This document shows, piece after piece, positions 10,937 through 22,244 of a stretch of DNA of 64,000 bases (position 1 is the first letter of the stretch; every line of letters starts with the position of its first letter). The DNA lies in the NCBI GenBank assembly GCA_009667805.1, contig CM019067.1, positions 68,094,997 to 68,158,996 of the forward strand, given 5' to 3'. The notes beneath the pieces are model-generated. The model made no database searches and was not told the origin of the DNA. It worked only from the letters and a program-made list of their open reading frames with translations. Origin of the DNA: Leptobrachium leishanense. Its lineage: Eukaryota; Chordata; Amphibia; Anura; Megophryidae. The position numbers were made by a program, and so were the translations under genes.

Positions 10937-11150
10937 AAAATATTTTTTTTTTTTGTGAAAGGATTTTACCAGGAAGGATACATTGAGATTTCTCTTGTTT
11001 TCAAGTATGTCCTGGGTGGCGAGTATGTACCGTTAGGTGTCTTGCCAAGGACACTTACTGGAGAGGTTGCTCGCTGGGATCAAACCCATGTCTCCACAGG
11101 CTCTCTCCATGCAGAGCAGTGACATTACCTCTACTCCACCCAGCCGGTAT
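10937..11150 (-). mobile_element. tRNA-derived SINE, copy 1
   Basis: On the minus strand it begins with a tRNA-like head (ggctgggtggagtagaggta; B-box-like gggtttgatcccag). It continues with a body (caagacacctaacggtacat) and ends in the tail ggacatacttgaaaacaaga, then tccttcctggtaaaatcctt and a poly(A) run (10940-10955 on plus). It is about 80% identical by eye to the copy at 35540-35742. Confidence 0.85.
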
Positions 11151-12412
11151 TGGCTAGCATTATCAAGTTATTTGGTTGTAGACTGAAAATAAACAGCAGG
11201 TTTGGGCTAAAGGTGACACAATTCTTGTAGAGATATTGTTAAGGTTAAAACATTATCAAGTTAAATATATATGTTTTTTACATTTTTTTCTTCGATAATT
11301 TATATTTTAAGTCCCGTTGCTTGCCATGGTGTTCCCTCCTTCACCATCAGACAACCATTTTTTATTTATTTCATTCCTCTGCTCAGTTTCCACCTTTAAC
11401 AGAAGCAAAAGTAATGATAAGTATTGTGTAACATGTGTTCAACCTCCGTAGAAGTCACAGTTTTTCAATATAAATTCGCCAAATCATGATATCTCGTGTT
11501 TTGTGCTGTGTAGACTACAGCCCACGGCCATGAAGCTGAGGACATTAAAGTGCACCTTTACTGCCCAGGACTCAGAGCACTTTTGCTGTGATATAACACC
11601 AAGGAGATGGTCTTAAAGATCATCTTGCGCCGCCATATTTTGTCCCTTTGTGGGTGGAACACGTTGAAGTTTGTTAAGTAGCATTGAGCAAATGGCTGTC
11701 AGAGGTGACTTCTGTGCGCTGAAATGTCAGCCAGCTCACCAACAGTCACTATTCAATTTCCACACAATGACTGAGTGTTGGGCTGTCCCGTAGCGCAAAT
11801 CTCTGCTCAGAGCTGTCCCTTTGCCCTGCGGCATGCCGCAGTGATGGGAGGGACAGTGAAACGTTGACAAGTAATAACTCCCTTTCTCTTTTATGTCAGC
11901 AAAATAATGCTTCTGCATGTAGCAGGAGTGATCCCCTGTCAAATTAGCCCATCTTGTGCTGAGCATGGCAGTGTCACTTTAAGAGGAGAGAGACGAGAAT
12001 CGTCTGACTGATGGACGTACAATACAGGGACAGAAAGAAGACAATACAAGCGATTAGGAATTCCATGACACAATTGACAATGGCTGTTATCAAATTAAAC
12101 AGTATACAAGCGTAAACCATAGGGGTTATTCAGAGAGCACCAAAATGTCATCAATATTATGGCCTGGGCCAATTTATATGCTGGGGTATATTATGGGCTA
12201 GGCCAAATTATGCCCCTTTAGGTCAAATTATACCCCCGTGATATCAATATTATTGATCACTATACATGTAAATTACTAAATTTTTTAACATTTCATTTAA
12301 AACTGTGTATGGTTTTGGACTTGGGGTGCATGGGCATGGAGGCATTTTTGTAGGGTGCAGGACTCATAATCAATATTAGCCCATTGCCCTCTTGTGTACA
12401 GAATGTTGGTAT
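11151..12412. other. Unassigned sequence
   Basis: No supported gene. Around 12118-12260 a local repeat of caaattatgcc-type words follows an aggggttattcagagagcac motif resembling a MITE terminus. The 76-codon frame at 11966-11736 has no recognisable domain. Confidence 0.45.
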
Positions 12413-12965
12413 AATCTGTGGTTATGCAAGAATGCTATTGTCTGTCAATTCTCTGGTCCTTGTGTATCTGTTATCTGTGAAAGGATTAACATCCCAGTTT
12501 ACCATTTCAAGAATGTGTTTATCTGTTTATATTTGAATAGTTTGTAAATCTTTCGACTTTAATTTGTTATCATCCCGATTCCCATTTTCTTGACTTGTTT
12601 AGAAATGTTACATAACGTTTAATTTAACTGTCTACCTAATCTAATTATGTTTCACCTTCCAAGAGGCAAATGTGTCCCTTTGTCTTTTTTTGGTCTGGTT
12701 GGTACCCCCCTGGCGGTTTCTAGGGGAGGTTTTGCACATGTAAATGACACCTGTAAATCTGTGTGTGTGACCCTGATTAAAACCGTTCTATTCTGACCCT
12801 ACATGCAGTCACGACTCATGGTTTGCTTAGCAGCTATACTCTGTTCGCTGTTCCAGGGCAAAGCTTCAGATCTACAGCCACGGCTTATTTCTGGGGCCTC
12901 TAAGGACCGGGAGATAGGCATGAGAGTCATGAGGAGAACACGAGGGTCCCGCAGGAAGCGGCATT
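12413..12965 (+). mobile_element. Possible class I ERV LTR fragment with PBS-like site
   Basis: The segment starts tgtggttatgcaag and contains an ATTAAA (about 12776). It is followed near 12890 by tggggcctctaaggaccggg, which resembles a proline-tRNA primer site with an insertion. No second LTR or coding frame is present. This is a weak call from sequence feel only. Confidence 0.22.
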
Positions 12966-13659
12966 GGTAGATGTGACCTTGTTGGAGTGCTGAGATCTGT
13001 TACAGTAAACACATAGGGCACTATCACCTGGTGTGAGCTAACTCTAAAGTTGGTATGTTTCGTGTTAGCGTCAGTTAAATTCCGCCTAGCACCTGACCAA
13101 CAGATCGCTTGCCTCTAGCTACAAACGGGTCTTTTATATAATCCAAAATTCCTGGAATCAGACTGGTTTTAGTAAGACATGACATGCATGGGCTTCCGCA
13201 GACATTTTACCGGGGGGGGGGATTTTAATGGCATCCATATTCTGCCCTTTTGACAATGTCATGAAGGGGACAGTCATAAAATAAAGCGTAGTAATACAGA
13301 GGCTGCGAAACATGATGCAAGTCTAATAGAAGAATAAAGGTGTAAGTGTCTGATCTGAGTGTTGCATTTTCTGTTAACGCCATTCAATGCACCACACTAG
13401 TCATACACCCAGGATTAAGGCACTAAAGTAAGGGTTTTTTAAGGTCATCTCTGTATACACAGAGCCAGCTCTGTATACACATACCATGATACCCACAGAT
13501 ACTGGCACACACACCATGCCCCCCACTCCAAACATACATATATACATATACACATACACACACGCCAACCCCCATGAGACAGCAGGAGGGGATTTCTGCC
13601 AGCGAGTGTGTGAGCCAGTCCGAAGAACTGTGTGGGGGCCGGAGCGGGGTCCCCCCCTC
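12966..13659. other. Unassigned sequence
   Basis: No gene recognised. A short tata/cacata run lies at 13530-13562. Confidence 0.5.
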
Positions 13660-14285
13660 CTCTTAGATTGTAAGCTCTGGAGCAGGGCCCCCTCTCCTCT
13701 TAGATTGTAATCTCTGGAGCAGGGTCCCCTCTCCTCTTAGATTGTAATCTCTGGAGCAGGGTCCCCTCTCCTCTTAGATTGTAAGCTCTGGGGCAGGGTC
13801 CTCTCTCCTCTTAGATTGTAAGCTCTGGAGCAGGGTCCCCTCTTCTCTTAGATTGTAAGCTCTGGAGCAAGGTCCCCTCTCCTCTTAGATTATAAACTCT
13901 TCAGCAGGGTCCGCTCTCCTCTTAGATTGTAAGATCTGGAGCAGGGTCCCCTCTCCTCTTAGATTGTAAACTCTGGAGCAGGGTCCCCGCTCCTCTTAGA
14001 TTGTAAGCTCTGGAGCAGGGCCCCCCTCTCCTCTTAGATTGTAAGCTCTGGAGCAGGGTCCCCTCTTCTCTTAGATTGTAAGCTCTGGAGCAAGGTCCCC
14101 TCTCCTCTTAGATTATAAGCTCTTCAGCAGGGTCACCTCTCCTCTTAGATTGTAAGATCTGGAGCAGGGTCCCTCTCCTTTTAGATTGTAAACTCTGGAG
14201 CAGGGTCCCCGCTCCTCTTAGATTGTAAGCTCTGGAGCAGGGTCCCCTCTTCTTTTAGATTGTAAGATCTGGAGCAGGGTCCTCA
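13660..14285. repeat. 37-bp minisatellite, about 17 copies, with higher-order period
   Basis: The unit is cctcttagattgtaagctct followed by ggagcagggtcccctct, 37 bp. The six-unit variant pattern beginning near 13838 recurs near 14060, giving a higher-order period of about 220 bp. The unit resembles a common vertebrate repeat motif (ttagattgtaagctct). It is non-coding. Confidence 0.9.
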
Positions 14286-15154
14286 TCCCCACTGCCCAGG
14301 CAAGACCCTGCCTAGAGCGCCTGTATACTGTCAATATCGCCCTGGCCTGTACCTCATGCAAGCTCTGTGAGCTTAACACAGGCCCCCACCAGATTGCTAC
14401 TAATCATTTTGTGTCCCTCTTCCCCAGAAAAACTAGACCTCAGATCAGGGGCCTCTCATTAATAAAGACAGTGGCATCATGCTTAATAAAAATCAATTTA
14501 TTAAATAATCACCTTTTTTCTTGTGTCCAACATCCCAGCCTGCGGCCCATAGGAGCAGCTGCACCTGCATCTCAGCCCTGCCTCTCCCAGCCTGCAAAGT
14601 GAGTGGAAGCACGTGGTGGATTGGAGGTGGAGTGGGGATGTGACGCTTGTGCAGTGCAGCCTAGTGGAGAGCCAAGGAACTGCAGCAGTGCAGTGAATAA
14701 ATTATCGTAAATTAAGCCTGTTGATCCAGGGGGGGCAAGTGCCCCCCCTTGCCCCATCCTGCGGACACCCATGATGACATGCACGACCTTTGAAGATCAC
14801 TGGAGGACGTACCCGGGCAAAGGCTATTTTCATCTGGCATCGAAAAAGGGTGAGACCCCCCTACGAGAGGTCTGAGGCTTATATACGGAGTCACCATCAT
14901 AGGAGGCTCCAGGACACGTGGAGTGTCTCCGTGGAGTGTATCCGGTATATTTGGTTATACATTTCATGCTCCCCACACGATATTGTGCTATGTTTATTGT
15001 TCCTTTTGAGGTACCTATTGATTGACCAATCGAATTTGGAGGTACATCATTTGATTGATGGGAGAAGCCCCCCCATAGAAGCTTGCAGGCGCAAAAATAC
15101 GAGCCAATCAGGCTCTGGACTTGTGAGACAAAATTTTGCAGCCTGTAGATAATT
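14286..15154. other. Unassigned, repeat-like sequence
   Basis: Contains a hairpin gggggggcaagtgccccccc (14731-14750). No supported gene. The sequence around 14790-15150 continues after the MITE at 15155-15961, ending near an aataaagattcttg at about 16170, so the MITE may have hit an older repeat. Confidence 0.4.
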
Positions 15155-15961
15155 AGGGTTATTCAAAGAGAATCAAAGTCACCGCAAGTTCGGTGACTTT
15201 TCGTTCTCTTCAATTCGGTGCGATTTGACGATCCCATTTCGCTGACCCTGCAGTGTATTCAGCAAGCACCACAGGGCCGTCATAGTGCAGGGAAATCCGC
15301 CGCAAACCCGAAGAAACACTCACCGCAAAACCCAGGCGAATGCACACCGAAACCGGCAAAAATATCTGGATTAACCCCGCCGAACAAGCCGGAGAAACCC
15401 GAGCAGGAGCCGATCAGAGTGCAGAGCAGCCGCCGGAAAAACCCGACACCACAGACGAATGGAGTGAAAAAAAACAGTGCGCTTGAATGTTTGAAAAGTG
15501 AAACGCTGTTTGCAAACAAACTACAGAACGAAAATGTCTGAAATTTACACATAAGATCCAATGAATGATAATAAAAAGGGCTGTAAAAAAATTTTTGGGC
15601 AAAAAAATCCTAAAAAATCTAAATATAAAGAAACTTTTTACTGCAGAATATTATTAATAACGGTTTAATAGATATTGAATTAAAACGGGAATATTTTTAA
15701 CATTGGAGCCTATGGGATTCTCCTGAATAAACCTGTTGAATGAAACCACCGAACAGCAGGGCAATTCGGCAACTTTTCACTGCTGGTTTTTGTTCTCTGA
15801 ATAGACAAAGCATTGCTTCTCTATGGGGATTTCTCTGCCCTCGACCAGGCAATGAACTGCCTGCTCTCTGGATTGCCGAATGGCCAAGAAAGGTAACCGT
15901 ACACTGAATTCAGCATTCGGTTACCTCTTGGCCCCAATTTGGAGCTCTTTGAATAACCCTG
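15155..15961. mobile_element. MITE of the CAGGGTTATYCAAAGAG family, copy 2
   Basis: The left end agggttattcaaagag and right end ctctttgaataaccctg are inverted repeats. Subterminal hairpins flank the ends: tcaccgcaagttcggtga near 15179, and ggtaaccgtacactgaattc with cagcattcggttacc arms near 15891-15925. It shares long stretches with 35745-36630 (for example tttacayataagatccaatg) and is reversed relative to 5494-6379. Confidence 0.8.
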
Positions 15962-16682
15962 TATATGTTGCATTGCTGTTCATTGATATTGTGCAATTAG
16001 TGTTCTCTCTGTTTATATCCATATAGGAATTTTTTTTTAACAAGATTGGGACACTAACTGTTGGTAAAAAAGATGAGTATTTGAAAGTTTTTTTAACCCT
16101 ATTTTAACACATGGTGTATATCTGTGCATGATATCTCATCTTAAATTCATACGTGTGCTCCCTACTACAATAAAGATTCTTGTTTTTTTTTATCAATCTG
16201 TGTAATTTTTGTGCTAAGAAAAAGTAATGGAAATGTGTTGCACAGGGATATATTTCCCACAGGTTTAATGTAAATTGAGGCAAATAACCACTGACACTAT
16301 TTTATTCACCGATTTCCATGAAGGCCTTTTCGATAAAAGAGAATATTCCTGAAGCTGCGTGAACCATATCGAACCTACAGAACAGTCCTGTACATTCTTG
16401 GTAATGGACTCAGCGCCGCCATCATGTGATTCTTGTGGATCCCTGTGTGCAGATGTCAGACCCCTAACAACAACATAAGGGGTTAACTGTAACTTGCAAA
16501 ACTTAGGAGACAAATTTTGGAAATAATTGCCAGCACAGCCACTCGTCAACTGCTCAGTAAATTAGTCACTAGATTTTTAATTCCTCTTAGAAGCTTTGAC
16601 CACCAGAAAGGAAAAAATGAAATATATATGTATAATACAAAAATGTAAATAATAAGAAACTGCAATAATAAACATAATTACA
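15962..16682. other. Unassigned sequence
   Basis: An AATAAAG followed by a T-run near 16169-16190 suggests a retroposon tail. The 94-codon minus frame at 16549-16265 has no family I recognise and no repeat support. Confidence 0.4.
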
Positions 16683-17157
16683 TTATTTTATTTATTTATA
16701 AAGGATTTTACCAGGAAGGATACATTGAGATTTATCTAATTTTCAAGTATGTCCTGGGTTCAAGAACATTGAAGTGTTACAGTTGTTACAGAAATACAAA
16801 GTAATAAATACAAGATATTAAAAGCAACACAAATACACAGATTAACACAGAAAATAAATATGTAGGATATATATACTCACTATGTTACATGTTTACAGGT
16901 GCATTCTGTATTGAGGTACGTTAGTAAGGAGCTCTTGAGTGACTTAAGACTGGGGGAAGATTTTATGGCGTCTGGGAGGTTATTCCATAACTGCGGTGCT
17001 CTGTAGGAAAATGAGGATCGAGACACTTTCTTTTTGTATTGTGGTATTGCAAGTAAGGTGCTGGTCCTGGATCGGAGGTTATAGGATGAGGGAACTGCTG
17101 CGGGAAGCAGTCTATTCAGGTAGGGTGGCGGCTTCCCAGAAAAGCTCTTAAACACCA
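16683..17157 (-). mobile_element. L2-type LINE 3' fragment
   Basis: The minus strand carries the last ~98 codons of a LINE ORF2 (17157-16880). This is followed by a short 3' UTR whose tail, cttgaaaattagataaatct then tccttcctggtaaaatcctt, matches the SINE tails at 10941, 35700 and 4195. It ends in an ataaataaataaaa run. The copy is 5'-truncated. Confidence 0.75.
16880..17157 (-). pseudogene. L2-like LINE ORF2 C-terminus
   Basis: The frame ends with PPPYLNRLLP, then YNLRSRTSTLLAIP, and then FSYRAPQLWNNLPDAIKSSP before SLKSLKSSLLTYL. This is the C-terminal signature of L2/CR1-group reverse transcriptase ORFs, downstream of the RT domain. Only the tail is present, so it is a dead-on-arrival 5'-truncated copy. 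It is the probable partner LINE of the SINE in this window. Confidence 0.75.
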
Positions 17158-17755
17158 GGGGCCACATTACATTCATCGCACTAAAACGGGTACGCTAGGG
17201 AGAAAACCCATTGCCTGCAGGTTTCTCTATTGCGTCCCCGTTTTAGCGTGATATTATGGTTCAGGTGCTAGAAAAGCTGCCTGCATCGTAATCCGGCACT
17301 AAACCGCGTCGCCGTGAGCATCCACTCGATGGAGTCCATATTGGGTTTCTGCTCTGCCGGATCTCGCCTCGCTAGATCCGACAGGTCGGCATAGTGATCC
17401 GCAGAGGGAGACTGGGGGACTTTTTCCCCCAGTCTCTCCCTGCTCCCGGCAGGCAGAGGAGGCGTTGGAGCCACGGTCCTCGCCGTGGGATGGAGGGTGA
17501 GTATCTGATAGATTTTAAGCGATTTTGGCTGGCGCTGACGAATTCTGCAGCAGCAGAATCCGTTAGCACCAGCTCTTGGCTGTGGTTAGCTGTCGGGTTA
17601 ACTGCAGCCGGACGGTAATTAGCATTAGTATATTGTAATACTAATGCTAAGTATAGGGAGCACAAAGTACAGTAACCTTGCGCTGAAAAGCGCAAGATTC
17701 CAATCGCTAATGGGTTTTTTAACCCGTTAGCGTTTGGATTGTAATATGGTGCGCC
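17158..17755. mobile_element. MITE with GGGCC-ATTAC termini
   Basis: The left end ggggccacattacattc and right end ggattgtaatatggtgcgcc are inverted repeats. The interior has paired segments (cactaaaacggg with ccccgttttagcgtg). It is similar to the element starting at 38159 (shared gcctgcaggtttctc and cagtctccctctgctccc-like words). No transposase. Confidence 0.65.
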
Positions 17756-18647
17756 CGCTCTAGGGTCACCTTGGCTAACGTTAACGCTTACTCAGGGGAG
17801 CTAAAATAAATGAGGAATAAAAGTGAGGAATGATGCAAAGGGTAATGGATTGTGGGGGAAATAAAAATTTATGGATAAATTGGGGTAATGGCACTGGGAG
17901 TGTGTGATTTATTGCATGCCGCTGGAGGAAAAGGATTAGAAGATCCAAAAACCAGGAAACATTGGAATTTCACTAAAGGGTGATTCAAACAGTGGCAGGA
18001 GAACCTTCACTGTGATATTCCTGACAATGATCCAAGTATGCCAATTACTTAAACATAAGCTCGCCATCATGCCGGCCAAAAGCTTTAGCAAGCTTTAAGC
18101 CCAACCTTAACCTGATGTCTCCTATCACTAGATACAACTAAGTCAAATTTCCAGCCCATAGGTGTACAAAGGGGTTGTGCCCAGGGTGAAGAGGACCTTT
18201 TTCACCTCCTACATTTAAATTTTATCTGGTTCATGATGAACAGCATAAAAACTGACTGTATCTGTGACTACAGGCTCGTTGTTTCTAATGAAGAATGTGC
18301 ATTTTTTGCAATAATCTTCTAAACGTATAAGTTTTTATTTAATAAATGTTCCATGGGTGCACACCCTAATGCAATGGGCTGCACACGCCAAACGCTGTAT
18401 GAAGAAATGACTGGTAAGGTGTCCTGACTGTTGTTTCTCATGATTAACGGATAACATGCAGGCAGGTCAGTGTCAGATGAGAGCACTAGGTGAACCCGTA
18501 CTGATGTGGCTTCTGGCGTCCGTCCCGGCGTTGCGACGCTGCCCCGGGGCCTGCCAGACGCAGAATGTTCTATATAATCTCTTTTAGCACTCAAAAACTT
18601 GTGGAAGTGTGCAAAAGATGACCGTGTGTGACTCCTGATCTAAAATA
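17756..18647. other. Unassigned sequence
   Basis: No supported gene or repeat boundary. Confidence 0.5.
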
Positions 18648-19824
18648 CGCTATATTGCCAAAATATTCGCTCACCTGCCTTGACTCGCATATGAACTTAA
18701 GTCGGTCCACCCTTTGTAGCTATAACAGCTTCAACTCTTCTGGGAAGGCTGTCCACAAGGTTTAGGAGTGTGTTTATGGGAATTTTTGCCCATTCTTCCA
18801 GAAGCGCATTTGTGAGGTCACACACTGATGTTGGACGAGAAGGCCTGGCTCTCAGTCTCCGCTCTAATTCATCCCAAAGGTGTTCTATCGGGTTGAGTTC
18901 AGGACTCTGTGCCGATCAGTCAAGTTCATCCACACCAGACTCTGTCATCCATGTCTTTATGGATCTTGCTTTGTGCACTGGTGCACTGGTGCACAGTCAT
19001 GTTGGAAGAGGAAGGGGCCAGTTCCAATCTGTTCCCACAAAGTTGGAAGCATGGAATTGTCCAAAATGTCTTGGTGTGCTGAAGCATTCAGAGTTCCTTT
19101 CACTGGAACTAAGGGGCCAAGTCCAGCTCCTGAAAAACAACCCCACACCATAATCCCCCCTCCACCAAACTTTACACTTGGCACAATGCAGTCAGACAAG
19201 AACCATTCTCCTGGCAACCACCAAACCCAGACTCGTCCATCAGATTGCCAGGTGGAGAAACACGATTCTTCACTCCAGAGAACGTGTCTCCACTGCTCTA
19301 GAGTCCAGTGGTGGCATGCTTTACACCACTGCATCCGACACTTTGCATTGTACTTGGTGATGTATGGCTTAGATGCAGGTACTCGGCCACGGAAACCCAT
19401 TCCATGAAGCTCTCTGCGCACTGTTCTTGAGCTAATCTGATGGCCACGTGAAGTTTGGAGGACTGTAGCGATTGACTCCGCAGAAAGTTGGTGATCTCTT
19501 CGCACTATGCGCCTCAGCATCCGCTGACCCCGCTCTGTCAGTTTACGTGACCTACCACTTCGTGGCTAAGTTGCTGTCGTTTCCAAACACTTCCACGTTC
19601 TTATAATACAGCTGACAGCTGACTGTGGAATATTTAGGAGCGAGGAACAGTTCCACGCTGGAATTCACTGAGCTCCTGAAAGCGACCTGTTCTTTCACAA
19701 ATGTTTGTAAAAACAGTCTCCATGCCTAGGTGCTTGATTTTATACACTTGTGGCCATGGAAGTGATTGGAACATCTGATTCTGAATATTAGGATGGGTGA
19801 GCGAATACCTTTGGCAATATAGTG
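18648..19824 (-). mobile_element. Tc1-like element (TATTGCC termini), inactive
   Basis: Left cgctatattgccaaaatatt and right acctttggcaatatagtg are terminal inverted repeats. TA dinucleotides at 18646-18647 and 19825-19826 are the target duplication. The body holds a broken transposase on the minus strand. Confidence 0.9.
18700..19520 (-). pseudogene. Tc1 transposase, frameshifted
   Basis: The longest open part (19520-18957) contains the second helix-turn-helix region ([15 protein letters not shown]), [16 protein letters not shown] and FQHDCAPVH (second catalytic Asp). The first catalytic position reads WSEES where the family has WSDES, so an Asp-to-Glu change would itself impair catalysis. 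The frame shifts near 18957 and the C-terminal part is only recoverable in another frame. A stop also lies upstream of 19520. Non-functional. Confidence 0.85.
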
Positions 19825-20597
19825 TAGATATATATATATATAAGTATATAGGATAAGCCTTGTCAGACTTGTGCACACACTTTTTTTGTTTCGGAGCATT
19901 TTGTTCTGTTTTTTTTTTTCGTTTTGTTCGGTATGTTACTGCGATTCATATTCGAAAATCAGGGTTAGAAATTAGGGTTAGAATTTCTAACCCTAGTGTC
20001 TAACCCTAATTTCTTACCCTGATTTTTGGTGGTTCGTTCAACGGGTTTAATCAGGCGATCCTATAGGTTTCAATAAAAAAAATCCCCATTTTTATTTGTT
20101 TCTAATCGTTTCGTTCTGTTTTTTTATTTCGGATCATTTTCGTTCCGTTTTATTTCTTGTTTCGGATCATTTTCCGATCATTTTTCATTCAGATATTTCG
20201 TTTCATTGTTTTCGTTATGCTACTGCTATTTGTATTTTCAGACTGATCCGTAAATTTGGATGACAGATTTTCATATTTGTTTTTAACAAAAAGAAAATTA
20301 CAAAATGGTGGTCTTTGTCCGAATTTGTATTTGGTATGAAACAAAATGCACATGTCTACATGTTAGTCCAGTACGTAGTGATAGTTTTTTTATTGGACTA
20401 ACTTTACTTTTAAAAGACAAACTTTCGAGAGTGTACCTCTGAAGGAGACCTGAAGAAGAGAGGTATAGTCTTGAGGTATAGTCTTGAGGTATAGTCTTGA
20501 AAGCTTGTCTTTTAAATGTAATGTTAGTCTAATAAAAAGTTATCACTACGTACTGTTATACTCTGATTTTTATATATACAGTATATATGTATATATA
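19825..20597. other. Unassigned sequence with telomere-like inverted repeat
   Basis: 19955-20027 is an inverted pair of ttagggttag-type words (see findings). A 17-bp unit gaggtatagtcttgaag-like repeats three times at 20459-20501. No gene. Confidence 0.6.
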
Positions 20598-22244
20598 CAG
20601 TCAGGTCCAGAAATATTGGGACAACAACACAATTCTAACATCTTTGGCTCTATACACCACCACAAGAGTTGGAATGAAACAAACACAATGTGCTTTAACT
20701 GCAGACTGTCAGCTTTAATTTGAGGGTATGTACATCCAACTCAGGTGAACGGTGTAGGACTTACAGCAGTTTGCAGATGTGCCTCCCACTTGTTAAGGGA
20801 CCAAAAGTAATGGGACAATTGGCTTCTCAACTGTTCCATGGCCATTTGTGTGATATTCCCTCATTACCCCAATTACAATGTGCAGATAAAAGGCCCAGAG
20901 TTCATTTCAAGTGTGCTATTTGCATTTGGAATCTGTTGCTGTCAACTCTCAAGATGAGATCCAATGAACTGTCACTATCAGTGAAGCAAGCCATCATTAG
21001 GCTGAAGAAACAAAACAAACCCATCAGAGAGATAGCAAGAACATTAGGCGTGGCCAAAACAACTGTTTGGAACATTCTCAAAAAGAAGGAACGCACTGGT
21101 GAGCTCAGCAACACCAAAAGACCCGGGAGACCATGGAAAACAACTATGGTGGATGACCGAAGAATTCTTTCCCTGGTGAAGAAAACACCCTTCACAACAG
21201 TTGGCCAGATCAAGAACACTCTCCAGGAGGTAGGTGTGTGTGTGTCAAGGTCAACAATCAAGAGAACACTTCACCAGAGTGAATACAGAGGGTTCAGCAC
21301 AAGATGTAAACGATTGGTGAGCCTCAAAAACAGGAAGGCCAGATTAGAGTTTGCCAAACAACACCCAACAGAGCCTTCACAGTTCTGGAACAAGATCTTA
21401 TGGACAGATGAGACCAAGATTAACTTGTACCAGAGTGATGGGAAGAGAAGAGTATGGAGAAGGAATGGAACTGCTCATGATCCTAAGCATACCACCTCAT
21501 CAGTGAAGCATGGTGGTGGTAGTGTCATGGCGTGGGCATGTATGGCTGCCAATGGAACTGGTTCTCTTGTATTTATTGATGATGTGACTGCTGACAAAAG
21601 CAGCAGGATGAATTCTGAAGTGTTTCGGGCAATATTATCTGCTCACATTCAGCCAAATGCTGCAGAACTCATTGGACGGCGCTTCACAGTGCAGATGGAC
21701 AATGACCCAAAGCATACTGCAAAAGCAACCAAAGAGTTTTTGAAGGGACAGAAGTGGAATGTTATGCAATGGCCAAGTCAATCACCTGACCTGAATCCCA
21801 TTGAGCATGCATTTCACTTGCTGAAGACAAAACTGAAGGGAAAATGCCCGAAGAACAAGCAGGAACTGAAGACAGTTGCAGTAGAGGCTTGGCAGAGCAT
21901 CACCAGGGATGAAACCCAGCGTCTGGTGATGTCTATGCGTTCCAGACTTCAGGCTGTGATTGACTGCAAAGGATTTGCAACCAAGTATTAAGAAGGGAAA
22001 GTTTGATTTATGATTATTATTCTGTCCCATTACCTTTGGTCCCTTAACAAGTGGGAGGCACATCTGAAAACTGCTGTAAGTCCTACACCGTTCACCTGAG
22101 TTGGATGTACATACCCTCAAATTAAAGCTGACAGTCTGCAGTTAAAGCACATTGTGTTTGTTTCATTCCAACTCCATTGTGGTGGTGTATAGAGCCAAAG
22201 ATGTTAGAATTGTGTCGATGTCCCAATATTTATGGACCTGACTT
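20598..22244 (+). mobile_element. Tc1-like transposon with intact transposase
   Basis: Terminal inverted repeats of about 220 bp (20598-20820 and 22023-22244) differ by only a few bases by eye. The outer ends are cagtcaggtccagaaatatt and aatatttatggacctgact. The left end is flanked by TA. The right flank is tatata, so the exact last base is ambiguous. The long, nearly identical repeats and open transposase suggest a young copy. It sits beside a short (TA)n tract. Confidence 0.93.
20954..21991 (+). CDS. Tc1-like DD34E transposase, apparently intact
   Basis: Cut-and-paste transposase of 345 codons, the usual Tc1 length of about 340 aa. Residues 1-110 form the paired-like DNA-binding part, with two helix-turn-helix regions (SLSVKQAIIRLKK; SRSTIKRTLHQSEYRGF) and a GRP-type hook (KRPGRPWK, 55-62). 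The catalytic triad is D152 (LWTDETK), D249 (QMDNDPKHT) and E284 (LNPIEHAF), with exactly 34 residues between D249 and E284. A glycine box, KHGGGSVMAWAC, lies between. The frame is open further upstream into the inverted repeat. I chose ATG 20954 because family proteins start there and the upstream part is repeat sequence. No frameshift or stop is seen. Activity is an inference. Confidence 0.92.
   Translation: MRSNELSLSVKQAIIRLKKQNKPIREIARTLGVAKTTVWNILKKKERTGELSNTKRPGRPWKTTMVDDRRILSLVKKTPFTTVGQIKNTLQEVGVCVSRSTIKRTLHQSEYRGFSTRCKRLVSLKNRKARLEFAKQHPTEPSQFWNKILWTDETKINLYQSDGKRRVWRRNGTAHDPKHTTSSVKHGGGSVMAWACMAANGTGSLVFIDDVTADKSSRMNSEVFRAILSAHIQPNAAELIGRRFTVQMDNDPKHTAKATKEFLKGQKWNVMQWPSQSPDLNPIEHAFHLLKTKLKGKCPKNKQELKTVAVEAWQSITRDETQRLVMSMRSRLQAVIDCKGFATKY

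Noticed and set aside
13660..14285. CRISPR-like array
   Set aside because: Units are contiguous without unique spacers, and the context is a vertebrate genome.
16265..16549. 94-codon minus frame
   Set aside because: No recognisable family, no splice context and no repeat support.
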